NCBI GenBank assembly: GCA_027325115.1
Contig: DAHWFG010000555.1
Coordinates: forward strand, 1 to 11,327
DNA: 11,327 nt
Source of the DNA: JAKBCQ01 sp021807585
GTDB taxonomy: Bacteria; Planctomycetota; Planctomycetia; Isosphaerales; Isosphaeraceae
Reading direction: 5' to 3'
In this document: positions 1 through 7,884 of the stretch, in pieces
Layout of the letters: each line of letters starts with the position of its first letter
How positions within the stretch are numbered: the stretch's first letter is position 1
The notes under the pieces: generated by a model
The model's database searches: none
The model's input: the letters and a program-made list of their open reading frames with translations, nothing else
What the model was told of the DNA's origin: nothing
Program-made: the position numbers and the translations under genes

Positions 1-190
1 TAAGAATAAGTAAAACTAGCCGGTCCCCGCACGCGGGGAGGGAGAGACATCAATAATTAAGAATAAGTGAAACTCGGCCTTCCCCCCGCTTGCGGGGGGA
101 TCGAGGGGGGTCGTCTTTTGTGGGTTCGAGCCTTGTCGAGAGCAAATCATTCGACCCCACCCCGGCCCTCCCCGCACGCGGACAGACGAT
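1..190. repeat. Tandem cassette with GC-rich palindromes
   Basis: The motif TAAGAATAAGTAAAACT at 1-17 recurs at 58-74 with one change (16 of 17 identical). Each copy is followed by a short CGG-containing spacer and a GC hairpin, giving a unit of about 57 bp. The first hairpin is CCCCGC-AC-GCGGGG at 25-38. The second is stronger, a nine-pair stem with a TT loop at 81-100. A decayed third hairpin core, CCGC-AC-GCGG, lies at 172-181 after a CCCGGCCCT run but lacks the AT-rich leader. The region looks like an intergenic repetitive palindromic element rather than coding DNA. Whether it is dispersed across the genome cannot be seen here. Confidence 0.65.
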
Positions 191-526
191 TTCACAGACA
201 ATCGACTTCACAGACATCCAAGATTTGTCGGCTGATCGAAATCGGCGACGACGTTTTCCTGATCGACGAAGCGGCCTGGCCGGCGCGACTCGTGACCGGG
301 CAGTCGGTTATGTTCATTTCAAATCGCCGTAAAACTCGACGGTCGATTCTCGTGTACGCGCCTTCCGGCGCCTTGTTTATCCGACTTCCCGCGTGTCCGA
401 TCCGGCGCCATCCGGCATCGTCCCAACGGCCGACTCGGGCAAGTTTGGCTTGATTTCTTGGCTTCGCTTAAGGTAATGTCGGTTTAAACCTTTGTTGGAT
501 ATTGACCCGTTCAAGGGGTGGGGTCG
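191..526. other. Non-coding stretch upstream of the PSCyt gene
   Basis: I see no gene I can support. An open frame runs across much of it (67-453, +), but it begins inside the palindromic repeat, lacks a ribosome-binding site and has an Arg/Pro/Ser-rich, featureless translation. A short direct repeat, TTCACAGACA, occurs at 191-200 (with its first T at 191) and again 16 bases later. The last ~60 bases before the PSCyt gene are richer in A+T and probably hold its promoter, but no convincing -35/-10 pair stands out. Confidence 0.5.
481..490. promoter_or_regulatory. Perfect 10-bp palindrome upstream of the PSCyt gene
   Basis: GGTTTAAACC is a perfect palindrome 36 bp before the chosen start codon. 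Flanking AAGGT (470-474) and ACCTT (488-492) form a second, looser inverted pair. It could be a small operator in the promoter region, but a 10-bp palindrome can arise by chance and no regulator is implied. Confidence 0.25.
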
Positions 527-3079
527 ATGAGAAGCGACACGTTGCGGATCTTGAACGCTTTAGTACCGGTATCACTTTATGTGTGCGCGTGTTTGTGCGC
601 GTTTGGTTCCGCGGTTGCGGCCGGAAACGACGAAGCCGAAACGTTCTTTGAGCTCAAGGTGCGTCCCGTCCTGGCCAAAACGTGTTTTCCGTGTCACGGC
701 GGTAAGAAGACGAGCGGAGGTTTGCGGGTCGATTCGCGTGAATCGTTACTGAAAGGCGGAGAGCGGGGCTCTGCGCTTGTTCCAGGCGATTCCGATCGCA
801 GTTTGATGATCCGCGCCGTCGGGCGTCACGATCAGGAAATCGAGATGCCGCCGGGTAAAACGCTTCCCGCGACGGTCGTCGCCGATCTTTCCGAATGGGT
901 CGCCCGCGGAGCGTATTGGCCCGAACGCGGCGCCGCGAAGGCCGATTCGTCGTTTCAAGCCGAACGACACTGGGCGTACGAGCCCGTTCGCGCGGTCGAT
1001 CCTCCCGCCGATCCCTCGCATTGGTCGGATCATCCGATCGATCGATTTATCATGCGAAAATGGATGGATCGCGGTCTTCACCCCGTCGCCGAGGCGGATC
1101 GGCGGACGCTTATCCGTCGGCTTTCGTTCGATCTGATCGGGCTTCCGCCGACTCCCAAAGAGATTCAAGAATTTTTATCCGATGAATCGGCGAACGCTTA
1201 CGATCGGCTCGTCGATCGGTTGCTCGCTTCGCCGCGGTACGGCGAGCGGTGGGGGCGCTATTGGATGGACGTCGTCCGTTACGCCGACACGGCGGGAGAC
1301 AACGCCGATTACCCGATCCCCGAGATTCGGCTGTATCGCGATTATCTGATCGACGCGTTCAACGCCGACAAACCTTACGACGAGATGATTCGCGAACAGA
1401 TCGCCGGCGACGTTCTGGCGGTGAAAGGGCCGCGGGAGAAGTACGCCGAACGCGTGATCGCGACGGGGTTCCTGGCGCTCTCGCGACGATACGCGACGGG
1501 CCCCGAGGAGCTTTGGCACTTGACGCTCGAAAACGCGATCGAGACGACGGGCGAGGCCTTCCTGGGATCGACCCTCCGCTGCGCTCGGTGTCATGATCAC
1601 AAGTTCGACCCAACCAGTACAAGCGATTATTATGCATTATATGGTATTTACGCGAGCACGCGGTTTCCTTATGCGGGATCGGAGGAGTTTCATTCGAAAA
1701 AGATTCCTCGCGATCGATTTGTTCCGCTCGTCCCCGAAGCCGAGGCGAAACCAAAACTCGAAGCTCGACTCAAGCGAATCGCCGAGCTTGAAGCCGCGTT
1801 GAAGGAGATTTCGACGAAGCGATCGGCGGAGAAGCAAATCGCCGTGAACGATTCCGCGTCGAAGATCGCCGTCTCAAAAGACGCTCCCGAGCAAAACGCA
1901 TCCAGGGGATCGTCGGCTTCCCGATCGGCCGATTCCTCTAAAGGTTCAGAACATGAACAGACTTTGAAGAAGCTTGAGTCCGACGCCGGGCGGCTTGGGA
2001 CCGAGTTGGAGACGCTGAGGCGATCGGGGGCGCCGAGCGATCTTCCCGTGGCGTACGCGGTTTGGGAGGGTTCGCCGCACGACGAGGCGATCCAGCTTCA
2101 GGGGGAGCCGGGACGGAAGGGAAAAATCGCGTCGCGGGGCGTTCCCGCGTTTCTCTTGGGATCAAAACCGAGCGTGATCGCGAGCGGTTCGAGCGGCAGG
2201 CTTGAATTCGCGAATTGGCTGGCGAGCCCCGAGAATCCCCTTGCGGCGCGGGTGATGATCAATCGGATCTGGGAGCGACATTTCGGCCGCGGGATCGTCG
2301 CGACCCCGTCGAATTTCGGACTTCGCGGCGATCCGCCGACGAATCCCGAGTTGCTCGATTGGCTCGCGTCGCGGTTCATTTCGGAACGGTTTTCGATCAA
2401 GGCGATGCATCGGTTAATTGTCACGTCTCGAACTTATCGACTCATGAGCGTCGCCGATGCGGCGAACTCGGCGATCGATCCTGCGAATCGGTTTCAATGG
2501 CGGTTCAATCGGCGTCGGCTCGACGCCGAGGCGCTTCGCGACGCGATGCTTTTCGTCGCGGGAACGCTCGATCTCGGCCGGCCCGGCGCTCATCCGTTCC
2601 CGCCGATCGATCAATGGGCGTGGACGCAGCACAACCCGTTTCGCGCGGTTTATCCTTCGAATCGGCGAAGCGTTTATTTGATGACGCAACGATTCCAGCG
2701 ACATCCGTTCCTGGCGATTTTCGACGGACCCGACACCAACGATTCGACGCCCGTGCGAGATTCGTCGACCGTACCGCTTCAGTCGCTCTATTTTCTTAAC
2801 AATCCGTTTGTTCATGATCGCGCGCGCGAGTTCGCCGAGCGGCTTTTCGAAACCGAGGCGGGCTTCGCCGATCGCGCGCCGATCGCGCACGGATTCGAAA
2901 TCGCGTTCGCGCGGTCGCCGAGCGAAGCCGAAATCAACCAATCGCTCGCTTATATCAAGCGATTTGAGGACGAATCGCGAGCGCTCGGAGCCGAAGTCGC
3001 GGCCAAGGCCAAAATTGAAGCACGGACGAGCTTTGCAAAGCTATTAATTATTTCTAACGAGTTCTTTTATATCGATTAA
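527..3079 (+). CDS. PSCyt1/DUF1549/DUF1553 planctomycete cytochrome-like protein
   Basis: This secreted protein of 850 residues has the three domains typical of planctomycete PSD1-type proteins. An N-terminal signal peptide (hydrophobic to about residue 28, ending near AVAA) precedes a PSCyt1 heme-like domain with C53-F-P-C-H57. A DUF1549 domain spans about 165-390 and carries a second C352-A-R-C-H356 followed by DHKFDP. A charged Lys/Ser/Ala-rich linker with coiled-coil character covers about 412-502. DUF1553 runs from about residue 559 (FANWLASPENPLAARVMINR) to the end, as is usual. I chose ATG 527 because AAGGGG (513-518) sits 8 bp before it; GTG 518 is an in-frame alternative adding three residues. 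The DUF1501 gene follows after 24 bp, probably as one transcript. The biochemical role of the family is not established. Two CxxCH motifs suggest covalent heme, but this is unproven. Confidence 0.93.
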   Translation: MRSDTLRILNALVPVSLYVCACLCAFGSAVAAGNDEAETFFELKVRPVLAKTCFPCHGGKKTSGGLRVDSRESLLKGGERGSALVPGDSDRSLMIRAVGRHDQEIEMPPGKTLPATVVADLSEWVARGAYWPERGAAKADSSFQAERHWAYEPVRAVDPPADPSHWSDHPIDRFIMRKWMDRGLHPVAEADRRTLIRRLSFDLIGLPPTPKEIQEFLSDESANAYDRLVDRLLASPRYGERWGRYWMDVVRYADTAGDNADYPIPEIRLYRDYLIDAFNADKPYDEMIREQIAGDVLAVKGPREKYAERVIATGFLALSRRYATGPEELWHLTLENAIETTGEAFLGSTLRCARCHDHKFDPTSTSDYYALYGIYASTRFPYAGSEEFHSKKIPRDRFVPLVPEAEAKPKLEARLKRIAELEAALKEISTKRSAEKQIAVNDSASKIAVSKDAPEQNASRGSSASRSADSSKGSEHEQTLKKLESDAGRLGTELETLRRSGAPSDLPVAYAVWEGSPHDEAIQLQGEPGRKGKIASRGVPAFLLGSKPSVIASGSSGRLEFANWLASPENPLAARVMINRIWERHFGRGIVATPSNFGLRGDPPTNPELLDWLASRFISERFSIKAMHRLIVTSRTYRLMSVADAANSAIDPANRFQWRFNRRRLDAEALRDAMLFVAGTLDLGRPGAHPFPPIDQWAWTQHNPFRAVYPSNRRSVYLMTQRFQRHPFLAIFDGPDTNDSTPVRDSSTVPLQSLYFLNNPFVHDRAREFAERLFETEAGFADRAPIAHGFEIAFARSPSEAEINQSLAYIKRFEDESRALGAEVAAKAKIEARTSFAKLLIISNEFFYID

Positions 3080-3103
3080 CGTTTTTTCGAAGAGGCGCCG
3101 ACG

Positions 3104-4507
3104 ATGCGCGATCGAGACCGAAACGGGATGAATCGGCGGTTATTCCTGCGGCGGGGCGTTTGCGGGTCGGCGCTCGGCGAGATCGCGGTTCGGAACATGC
3201 TCGTCGGGGCGGCGCGGGGAGAGGGGGGCGGATTGCTCGCCCCGCGGCCGACGCATTTTCCCGCCAAAGCCAAACGGCTTATGTTCATTTTTTTAACCGG
3301 TGGATTTTCTCATATCGATACATTTGATGAAAAGCCCAAGTTGGGTGAGGACGCGGGAAAATCGGTGACGGTCGCCCGCTTGAAACGAACGACGACGACT
3401 CCGCTGATGGCGTCTCCTTTCAAGTTTCATTCGCACGGACGATCGGGTTTACGGATCAGCGAACTCTTTCCTCAACTGGGGACGGTCGCCGACGAGCTGT
3501 GCGTGATCCGGTCGTTGCACACCGATATCGTCGAGCACTTTCAGGCGGTGCTCGCGATGCACACGGGTTCGGCGACGGTTCCGATGCCGAGCCTGGGGGC
3601 GTGGCTGAGTTTTGGACTCGGCACGTTCAACGCCAACCTCCCGTCGTTCGTCGTGCTCGCCGAACAGATGACCTACGCGGGTTCGCAGATCTGGGACAGC
3701 CGGTTTCTCCCCCCCACGCACCAGGGAGTGCGGATCGTCCCCGGCGCCGAACCGATCCCCGACCTCCATTCCGCGGCGCGAACGTCGACGCTTGCCGATC
3801 TTGAGAACATGATGCTTCGCGATTGGAATGAACGGCACGCCGCGGCTCGGCGCGACGACGCCGATTTAAGGGCGCGGATTCAGACTTACGAAACCGCTCG
3901 GGGGATGATGCGCGAGGCGCCCGAGGTGTTCGATTTTTCCCGCGAGTCGGACGCGACGCTTGAACTTTACGGAGCGACCCGCGGCGACGCTCGATCGTTC
4001 GCGGCGCAGTGCCTGATCGCACGCCGCCTCCTGGAACGCGGCGTGCGCGTCGTCGAGCTGATCGACACGGGGTCATCCAACAACTGGGACTCACATGGAA
4101 ACATGAACGATCATAGACCGAAGGCGAAGCGCGTCGATCGTCCGATCGCGGCGCTGATTCTCGATCTGAAACGGCGGGGCTTGCTCGAGGAGACGCTCGT
4201 CGTCTGTTGCACCGAGTTCGGCCGAACCCCCTGGACCGACAACGAAAAATCGAAAGGGCGCGGCCATCACGCCAAGGCGTTCTCGTCGTTTTTGGCGGGC
4301 GCCGGGGTGCGCGGGGGTACGGCTTACGGAGAAACCGACGAACACGGTTGTGAAATCGTATCAAATCCGGTTCATATTCATGATTTTCATGCGACGATTC
4401 TTCATCTGCTGGGGATTGATCATCGCAAGCTTACGTATCGGTATGCGGGTCGCGATTTTCGTCTGACCGACGTATCGGGCGAGGTTCAACATGCGATATT
4501 ATCTTGA
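3104..4507 (+). CDS. DUF1501 family protein (sulfatase/phosphatase-like fold)
   Basis: This is a full-length DUF1501 protein of 467 residues. The N-terminus contains NRRLFLRRG (residues 10-18), which resembles a twin-arginine export signal, so folded export is likely. Family landmarks are GGFSHIDTFDEKP (H70, D72), NWDSHGN (D329, H331), TEFGRTPW (370-377) and GRGHH (H388, H389). It ends with the usual HLLGIDH...YAGRDFRLTDV region. DUF1501 proteins are related to the alkaline phosphatase/sulfatase superfamily, but their substrate is unknown. They are habitually encoded next to PSCyt1/DUF1549/DUF1553 proteins, as here. ATG 3104 has AGAGG at 3091-3095. ATG 3128 would start directly at MNRRLFLRRG, a common beginning in this family, and is a reasonable alternative. 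Confidence 0.93.
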   Translation: MRDRDRNGMNRRLFLRRGVCGSALGEIAVRNMLVGAARGEGGGLLAPRPTHFPAKAKRLMFIFLTGGFSHIDTFDEKPKLGEDAGKSVTVARLKRTTTTPLMASPFKFHSHGRSGLRISELFPQLGTVADELCVIRSLHTDIVEHFQAVLAMHTGSATVPMPSLGAWLSFGLGTFNANLPSFVVLAEQMTYAGSQIWDSRFLPPTHQGVRIVPGAEPIPDLHSAARTSTLADLENMMLRDWNERHAAARRDDADLRARIQTYETARGMMREAPEVFDFSRESDATLELYGATRGDARSFAAQCLIARRLLERGVRVVELIDTGSSNNWDSHGNMNDHRPKAKRVDRPIAALILDLKRRGLLEETLVVCCTEFGRTPWTDNEKSKGRGHHAKAFSSFLAGAGVRGGTAYGETDEHGCEIVSNPVHIHDFHATILHLLGIDHRKLTYRYAGRDFRLTDVSGEVQHAILS

Positions 4508-4521
4508 TTGATCGGCGCGTG

Positions 4522-4552
4522 GCGGACGACGATCATGCGCGCCGTCGTTCGC
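4522..4552. terminator. Stem-loop between convergent genes
   Basis: GCGGACGACG (4522-4531) pairs with CGTCGTTCGC (4543-4552) around an 11-nt loop, giving ten pairs including one G-U on the plus transcript. It lies 14 bp after the DUF1501 stop and 13 bp past the end of the oppositely oriented P19-like gene, the right place for a shared terminator. No U-tract follows on either strand, so it is not a classical intrinsic terminator. On the minus transcript the G-U becomes an A-C mismatch. Confidence 0.45.
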
Positions 4553-4565
4553 TCGGGATCGTCTG

Positions 4566-5243
4566 TTATCGATCTTTGACGACGCGATCGCGCGATAGAC
4601 CGTCGAAATCCCAGTCGAACGAAACGTCGAACGGCTTCCACCACGCGGCGACGCCGATAAACGGATCGGTATGTCTCCCCAGCCCGCCCGCCGACGGGGG
4701 CTCGATCCGATACGTGACGCGATAGCGACCCGCTCCCGCGAGCGCCAGGTTCGCTCCGTAATGGAGTCCGTCGCGCGCGATCATCGGCGTCATCGGCCCC
4801 TCGTCGATCGTCTCGCCGTGATCGTCGCCTCGCGTGATCCGATAATGAATCTTGAGATAAGGGACGAATTCATCTTTGGCAAAACCGTTGGGGTTCGCCT
4901 CGGTCGCGTGGACGTCGGCCTCGAGGTGAATCACGTCCGCGCCCCCGCCGCCGACCTCGGCCATCCCCTCGACGGAAAGCGGAGGAAGCCAAACCGCCGC
5001 GATCCGAATCCCGTTCCGCTCGACCTCGTCGCCGATCGGATGCTCGCGAAAACCCGCGGGAGGAACCGCCGACGCGGGGCGATCGACCTTCGATTCATTC
5101 GGTCGATTCCCCGCGGACGATTTCGTCTTCGAGATCTCGCGCTTCGGCTTTGAATCGCTTGTCTCAAGATTCAAAAATATAATAACGCCGACACCAAATA
5201 AAATCGCCAGGGTGACGACGGGACCGATCCATTGTTTTGACAC
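4566..5243 (-). CDS. P19/FtrA-like periplasmic ferrous iron-binding protein
   Basis: This 225-residue protein matches the P19/Tp34/FtrA family of iron-transport proteins (Fe2+ transport protein family), which bind metal in the periplasm and pass iron to an FTR1 permease. Characteristic stretches are IHLEADVHATE (H106, E108), FVPYLKIHYRI, MTPMIARDGLHYGAN (M154, H161), YRVTYRIEPPS and GRHTDP (H191). These His/Glu/Met positions correspond, as I recall the family, to its metal site and are all present. Unlike the usual cleaved signal peptide, residues 7-25 form a membrane helix followed by a polar linker to about 65, so the protein is probably tethered. It starts at GTG with GGAG (5253-5256) 9 nt upstream. 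It lies 72 bp downstream of the FTR1 fusion on the same strand, consistent with one operon. Confidence 0.9.
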   Translation of the reverse strand: MSKQWIGPVVTLAILFGVGVIIFLNLETSDSKPKREISKTKSSAGNRPNESKVDRPASAVPPAGFREHPIGDEVERNGIRIAAVWLPPLSVEGMAEVGGGGADVIHLEADVHATEANPNGFAKDEFVPYLKIHYRITRGDDHGETIDEGPMTPMIARDGLHYGANLALAGAGRYRVTYRIEPPSAGGLGRHTDPFIGVAAWWKPFDVSFDWDFDGLSRDRVVKDR

Positions 5244-5268
5244 GCGATCAATCTCCGCCGTTCTTAAA

Positions 5269-5280
5269 ATATCAAGATAT
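5269..5280. promoter_or_regulatory. Small inverted repeat in the FTR1-P19 gap
   Basis: ATATC-AA-GATAT is a perfect 5-2-5 inverted repeat in an AT-rich patch between the FTR1 fusion and the P19-like gene, 26 bp before the latter's GTG. Reading the minus strand, TATGAT overlaps it and resembles a -10 hexamer, but I see no matching -35. An internal promoter for the P19-like gene is therefore possible but weakly supported. Confidence 0.25.
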
Positions 5281-5315
5281 CATACGTCGAGATGAAAGCG
5301 GACGGACGGTTCGAT

Positions 5316-7610
5316 TTACGCGGGAACCTCGGCGCGGGGTGTTTTGACGGGAGGTTTCGCTCGTCGGGTCGACGCGGAATCGGCTGAGACCCGGGTCGCG
5401 ATCGCGACCGCGAGCGCCGTCAACGCCCCGAAAAGCAACAGCCCTTGAACCTCGATCCCCTGCGCCGTGGGATAAAAACCGAGAATCGGCAGGCCCTCGC
5501 CGAGCGCCGCGATCGGAGTCGTTTTGATCAAACGCGCCGCCTGCAACTCGGCGACCCCTTTCCCCGCGAAAACGACCGCCATCACGAACAGCGTGAAACT
5601 CGTGATCTTGAAAAAGAGCCGAATCGGCAGCTTGACGCTCGCCGATCGAATCGCGAAGTAAACACCCGTTAAAAGTACCAGGCCGACCGCCAATCCCGCG
5701 GCGACGCCGAATTGTCCCAGCCTCGGCGTTTGCGCGATCAAAGCCTGATACATCAGAGCCGTTTCGGCGCCCTCGCGATACACCGCCAAAAACGCGGTGA
5801 GTGCGAGCGTGAGATAACCGCCGACCGACGCGCCCCGACTTGCGCTCCGCTTAAGGAACTCGGTCCAGCGTTTCGACTCGCTTTGCGCGATCAACCAATA
5901 ACTGACATAAAACAAGACCGCGGCCGCGGCGAGCATTACGCCTCCTTCAAGACGTTCACGCGCCCACCCCTGAGCCGATGCGACGAAGCGGTTGAGCGCG
6001 AAAGCGGTTAGCCCGCTTGCGATCAGGGCCGCGAACACACCCCAGCCGATCGCTCGCGTCGCTCCCTTTTCACCCGTTTTGGATACAAGAGCGATCAGCA
6101 TCGTCAACAGTAAGATCACCTCGACCCCTTCGCGGAGGATCGTGATCAAGGACGCGAGAAACGCCGATCCGAACACCCCCGCGGTCGCCGACCGCGCGTC
6201 CATCCGATCCCCCGCGGCTCGAATCTCGCCGTGCAGCTTGTCGAGTTCGCTTTCGAGCGATTCCCCCTTCAAACCCGCATGAATTTGACCTCGAAGGGTG
6301 TTGAATCGAGCCTCGAGTCGCGCGACGTCGATCGGGGCGTAAGCCGCGAGCGTGCGTTCGAGCGGTTCAAACGAATCAAAATACGCGTCGGTAAGGAGCG
6401 ACGACGCCGAGTCGCCGCGTCCCGCGTTCGCCTCCCGCGCCGTGTCGTCAAACGCGCTCCGCAAAGCGCGGAGCCTCGCGGGTCGATCCGCCCGCGCCGT
6501 CGCGACCGCGGCGTCGGTTTGATCGTGATGCGCGATCGATACGTGAGCCGCATCGGTAATCCCTTTGCGGTTCAGCTCCTCGCCCGTGCGATGAAGCATC
6601 AGCATCAAATCGCTTGAACGCTTTTGGAAAATTTGATCGAATTGAGGGTCGGTGCGCGGCGTTCGGACCGCGAAGGCGACGGCGCGGAAGCTTTTTTCAA
6701 GCTCTCCGGCGCGTTCAAAGCCGAGATGATCGCGGATCGCGATCTCCATTCCGGAGCCCTCGAAGCGATCCCAGTACGCGTCTTCGGCGAGCTTGCGAGC
6801 GAGCGCCGAATCCCCCGACCTGGCCGCGACGAGACTCGCCGCGACGAGCACGCCGATCTGATCGATCACCTCGGGCCAAGGCTTGATCGCCGCGGGCTCG
6901 CCGGGCTTGACCGCGACCGCGGTCGCTTCGAGCGAGATCGTCCCCGTGTCGACCGTCGAGGCTTCGCCGACGATCAAATCGCCCAAAAGATAAGGTTTCG
7001 ACGCCTCCTGCCAAACGTGCAGCCGATACCGCCCTGGAGGAACGTCCGCCAGCCGAAAAACCCCCTTGGCGTTGCAAACCGAGGCCCAAGGAGTGGGGCT
7101 CACCACCAGATACGCCCGCATGTGGTTATGAACATCACAAAGAACGCGAATCACACCCGGTTTGGTCGCGGTGTATTCAATTGTTCGACCGGGCGACATG
7201 CTTTCATTGAATGAGACTCCGGGGGCTTGCAGGTGCACGTTGTGCGTCTCGGGGTCTTCGTTGGTGAACTTGAGCTTCCGGCCGACGATCATCGCCTGCA
7301 CCCTGGGGGAAAAACGGAGTCCCTTCTGGTGTTCTACAAGCGTAAGTGTAGCCGCGTCGGATGCGGGATTCATCGATCGGGACTGAACGGTCGAAGCGGG
7401 AGTTGAACCGGCCGTCGGCTTCACGCTTTGAGTCGCGGCGGCGCCAACCGGCTCGGCTTCTTTACGTTCGAGATAAACGACCGCGGGGCTGACCGAGGGG
7501 GAGCAGAGATCGGGAACTTCGACCCGCCCGCGCACGTCGCTCGCGTGCGCATCGCTCGATAACAAGGCGATTATCCCCAGAGAAATCCCGACGAACAACG
7601 ATCGAACCAT
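5316..7610 (-). CDS. Cupredoxin-FTR1 iron permease fusion
   Basis: This 764-residue protein combines the copper protein and permease of an iron importer. A signal peptide (1-23, ending AHA) leads into a cupredoxin domain (about 28-172). Plausible type 1 copper ligands are H123 or H126, C158, H161 and M164 in CDVHNHM, with a Pro/Ser/Thr-rich insert near 45-80. A small beta domain like a carboxypeptidase regulatory repeat follows (about 175-230, VPPGRYRLHVW). Two helical repeats share DAYxDxFE (277-284 and 408-415), as in FTR1 proteins with long periplasmic regions. The C-terminal half is the FTR1 permease with seven likely membrane helices. Two iron-binding REGxE motifs, R493-E497 and R612-E616, lie in the first and fourth. 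The expected role is oxidation-coupled uptake of Fe2+ delivered by the downstream P19-like protein. Alternative: the cupredoxin may bind copper without oxidase activity. The ATG has only a weak Shine-Dalgarno. Confidence 0.92.
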   Translation of the reverse strand: MVRSLFVGISLGIIALLSSDAHASDVRGRVEVPDLCSPSVSPAVVYLERKEAEPVGAAATQSVKPTAGSTPASTVQSRSMNPASDAATLTLVEHQKGLRFSPRVQAMIVGRKLKFTNEDPETHNVHLQAPGVSFNESMSPGRTIEYTATKPGVIRVLCDVHNHMRAYLVVSPTPWASVCNAKGVFRLADVPPGRYRLHVWQEASKPYLLGDLIVGEASTVDTGTISLEATAVAVKPGEPAAIKPWPEVIDQIGVLVAASLVAARSGDSALARKLAEDAYWDRFEGSGMEIAIRDHLGFERAGELEKSFRAVAFAVRTPRTDPQFDQIFQKRSSDLMLMLHRTGEELNRKGITDAAHVSIAHHDQTDAAVATARADRPARLRALRSAFDDTAREANAGRGDSASSLLTDAYFDSFEPLERTLAAYAPIDVARLEARFNTLRGQIHAGLKGESLESELDKLHGEIRAAGDRMDARSATAGVFGSAFLASLITILREGVEVILLLTMLIALVSKTGEKGATRAIGWGVFAALIASGLTAFALNRFVASAQGWARERLEGGVMLAAAAVLFYVSYWLIAQSESKRWTEFLKRSASRGASVGGYLTLALTAFLAVYREGAETALMYQALIAQTPRLGQFGVAAGLAVGLVLLTGVYFAIRSASVKLPIRLFFKITSFTLFVMAVVFAGKGVAELQAARLIKTTPIAALGEGLPILGFYPTAQGIEVQGLLLFGALTALAVAIATRVSADSASTRRAKPPVKTPRAEVPA

Positions 7611-7668
7611 AACGCTACCGTCCGGGAAAAAGGATCAGGCGGGTTCAAGCCTCGCGGTGGGAAAGCAA

Positions 7669-7685
7669 TTGAGACTCAATCTCAA
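7669..7685. promoter_or_regulatory. Fur-box-like operator
   Basis: TTGAGACTCAATCTCAA is a 17-bp inverted repeat with perfect 6-bp arms (TTGAGA/TCTCAA) and a 5-bp spacer. Its inner 15 bases match the common Fur-box form TGAGAATCATTCTCA at 13 positions. It begins right where transcription from the leftward promoter at 7722-7693 should start and lies 58 bp before the FTR1 fusion gene. A repressor here would block that promoter. The role fits iron-dependent repression of an iron importer. The exact regulator (Fur or another metal sensor) is inference. Confidence 0.7.
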
Positions 7686-7692
7686 CACCGAA

Positions 7693-7722
7693 ATTATAGT
7701 CGGCGGTCCTGGTCGAGGTCAA
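7693..7722 (-). promoter_or_regulatory. Sigma70-type promoter of the iron-uptake operon
   Basis: On the minus strand, TTGACC (7722-7717) and a perfect TATAAT (7698-7693) are separated by 18 bp. Transcription should start near 7686, at the edge of the Fur-box-like repeat, giving a leader of about 76 nt before the ATG at 7610. Confidence 0.7.
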
Positions 7723-7884
7723 AAGGAATTTCTTCAAAAAGCGTGGAATGCGGAACCCGATGCGCCCGCCAAGTCGAGTCGAACGGTGCGGATGCTTGTT
7801 TCTTGCTCTGTCGCGATCGGGTATCATCAAATGAGGCCAACAAGCCGGTCAGGGATGACCCAGCACGCTTAAGGATGGTTTGTC

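Noticed and set aside
1..190. CRISPR-like array in the repeated hairpins
   Set aside because: Only two clear units occur, the palindrome dominates each unit, spacers are not of regular length, and no cas genes are present.
67..453. Open frame of 128 codons upstream of the PSCyt gene
   Set aside because: It starts inside the palindromic repeat, has no ribosome-binding site, and its translation is low-complexity Arg/Pro/Ser with no recognisable domain.
3627..4364. Long antisense open frame of 245 codons opposite the DUF1501 gene
   Set aside because: It is an Arg-rich shadow produced by GC-rich codon structure. The plus-strand DUF1501 motifs are unmistakable across it.
7799..7827. Possible rightward promoter for the cytochrome operon (TTTCTT, 17 bp, TATCAT)
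   Set aside because: The -10 is acceptable but the -35 is poor, and similar matches are easy to find by chance; too weak to annotate.
7657..7872. Short open frame in the divergent control region
   Set aside because: It overlaps the leftward promoter and Fur-box-like repeat, has no ribosome-binding site, and encodes no recognisable protein.
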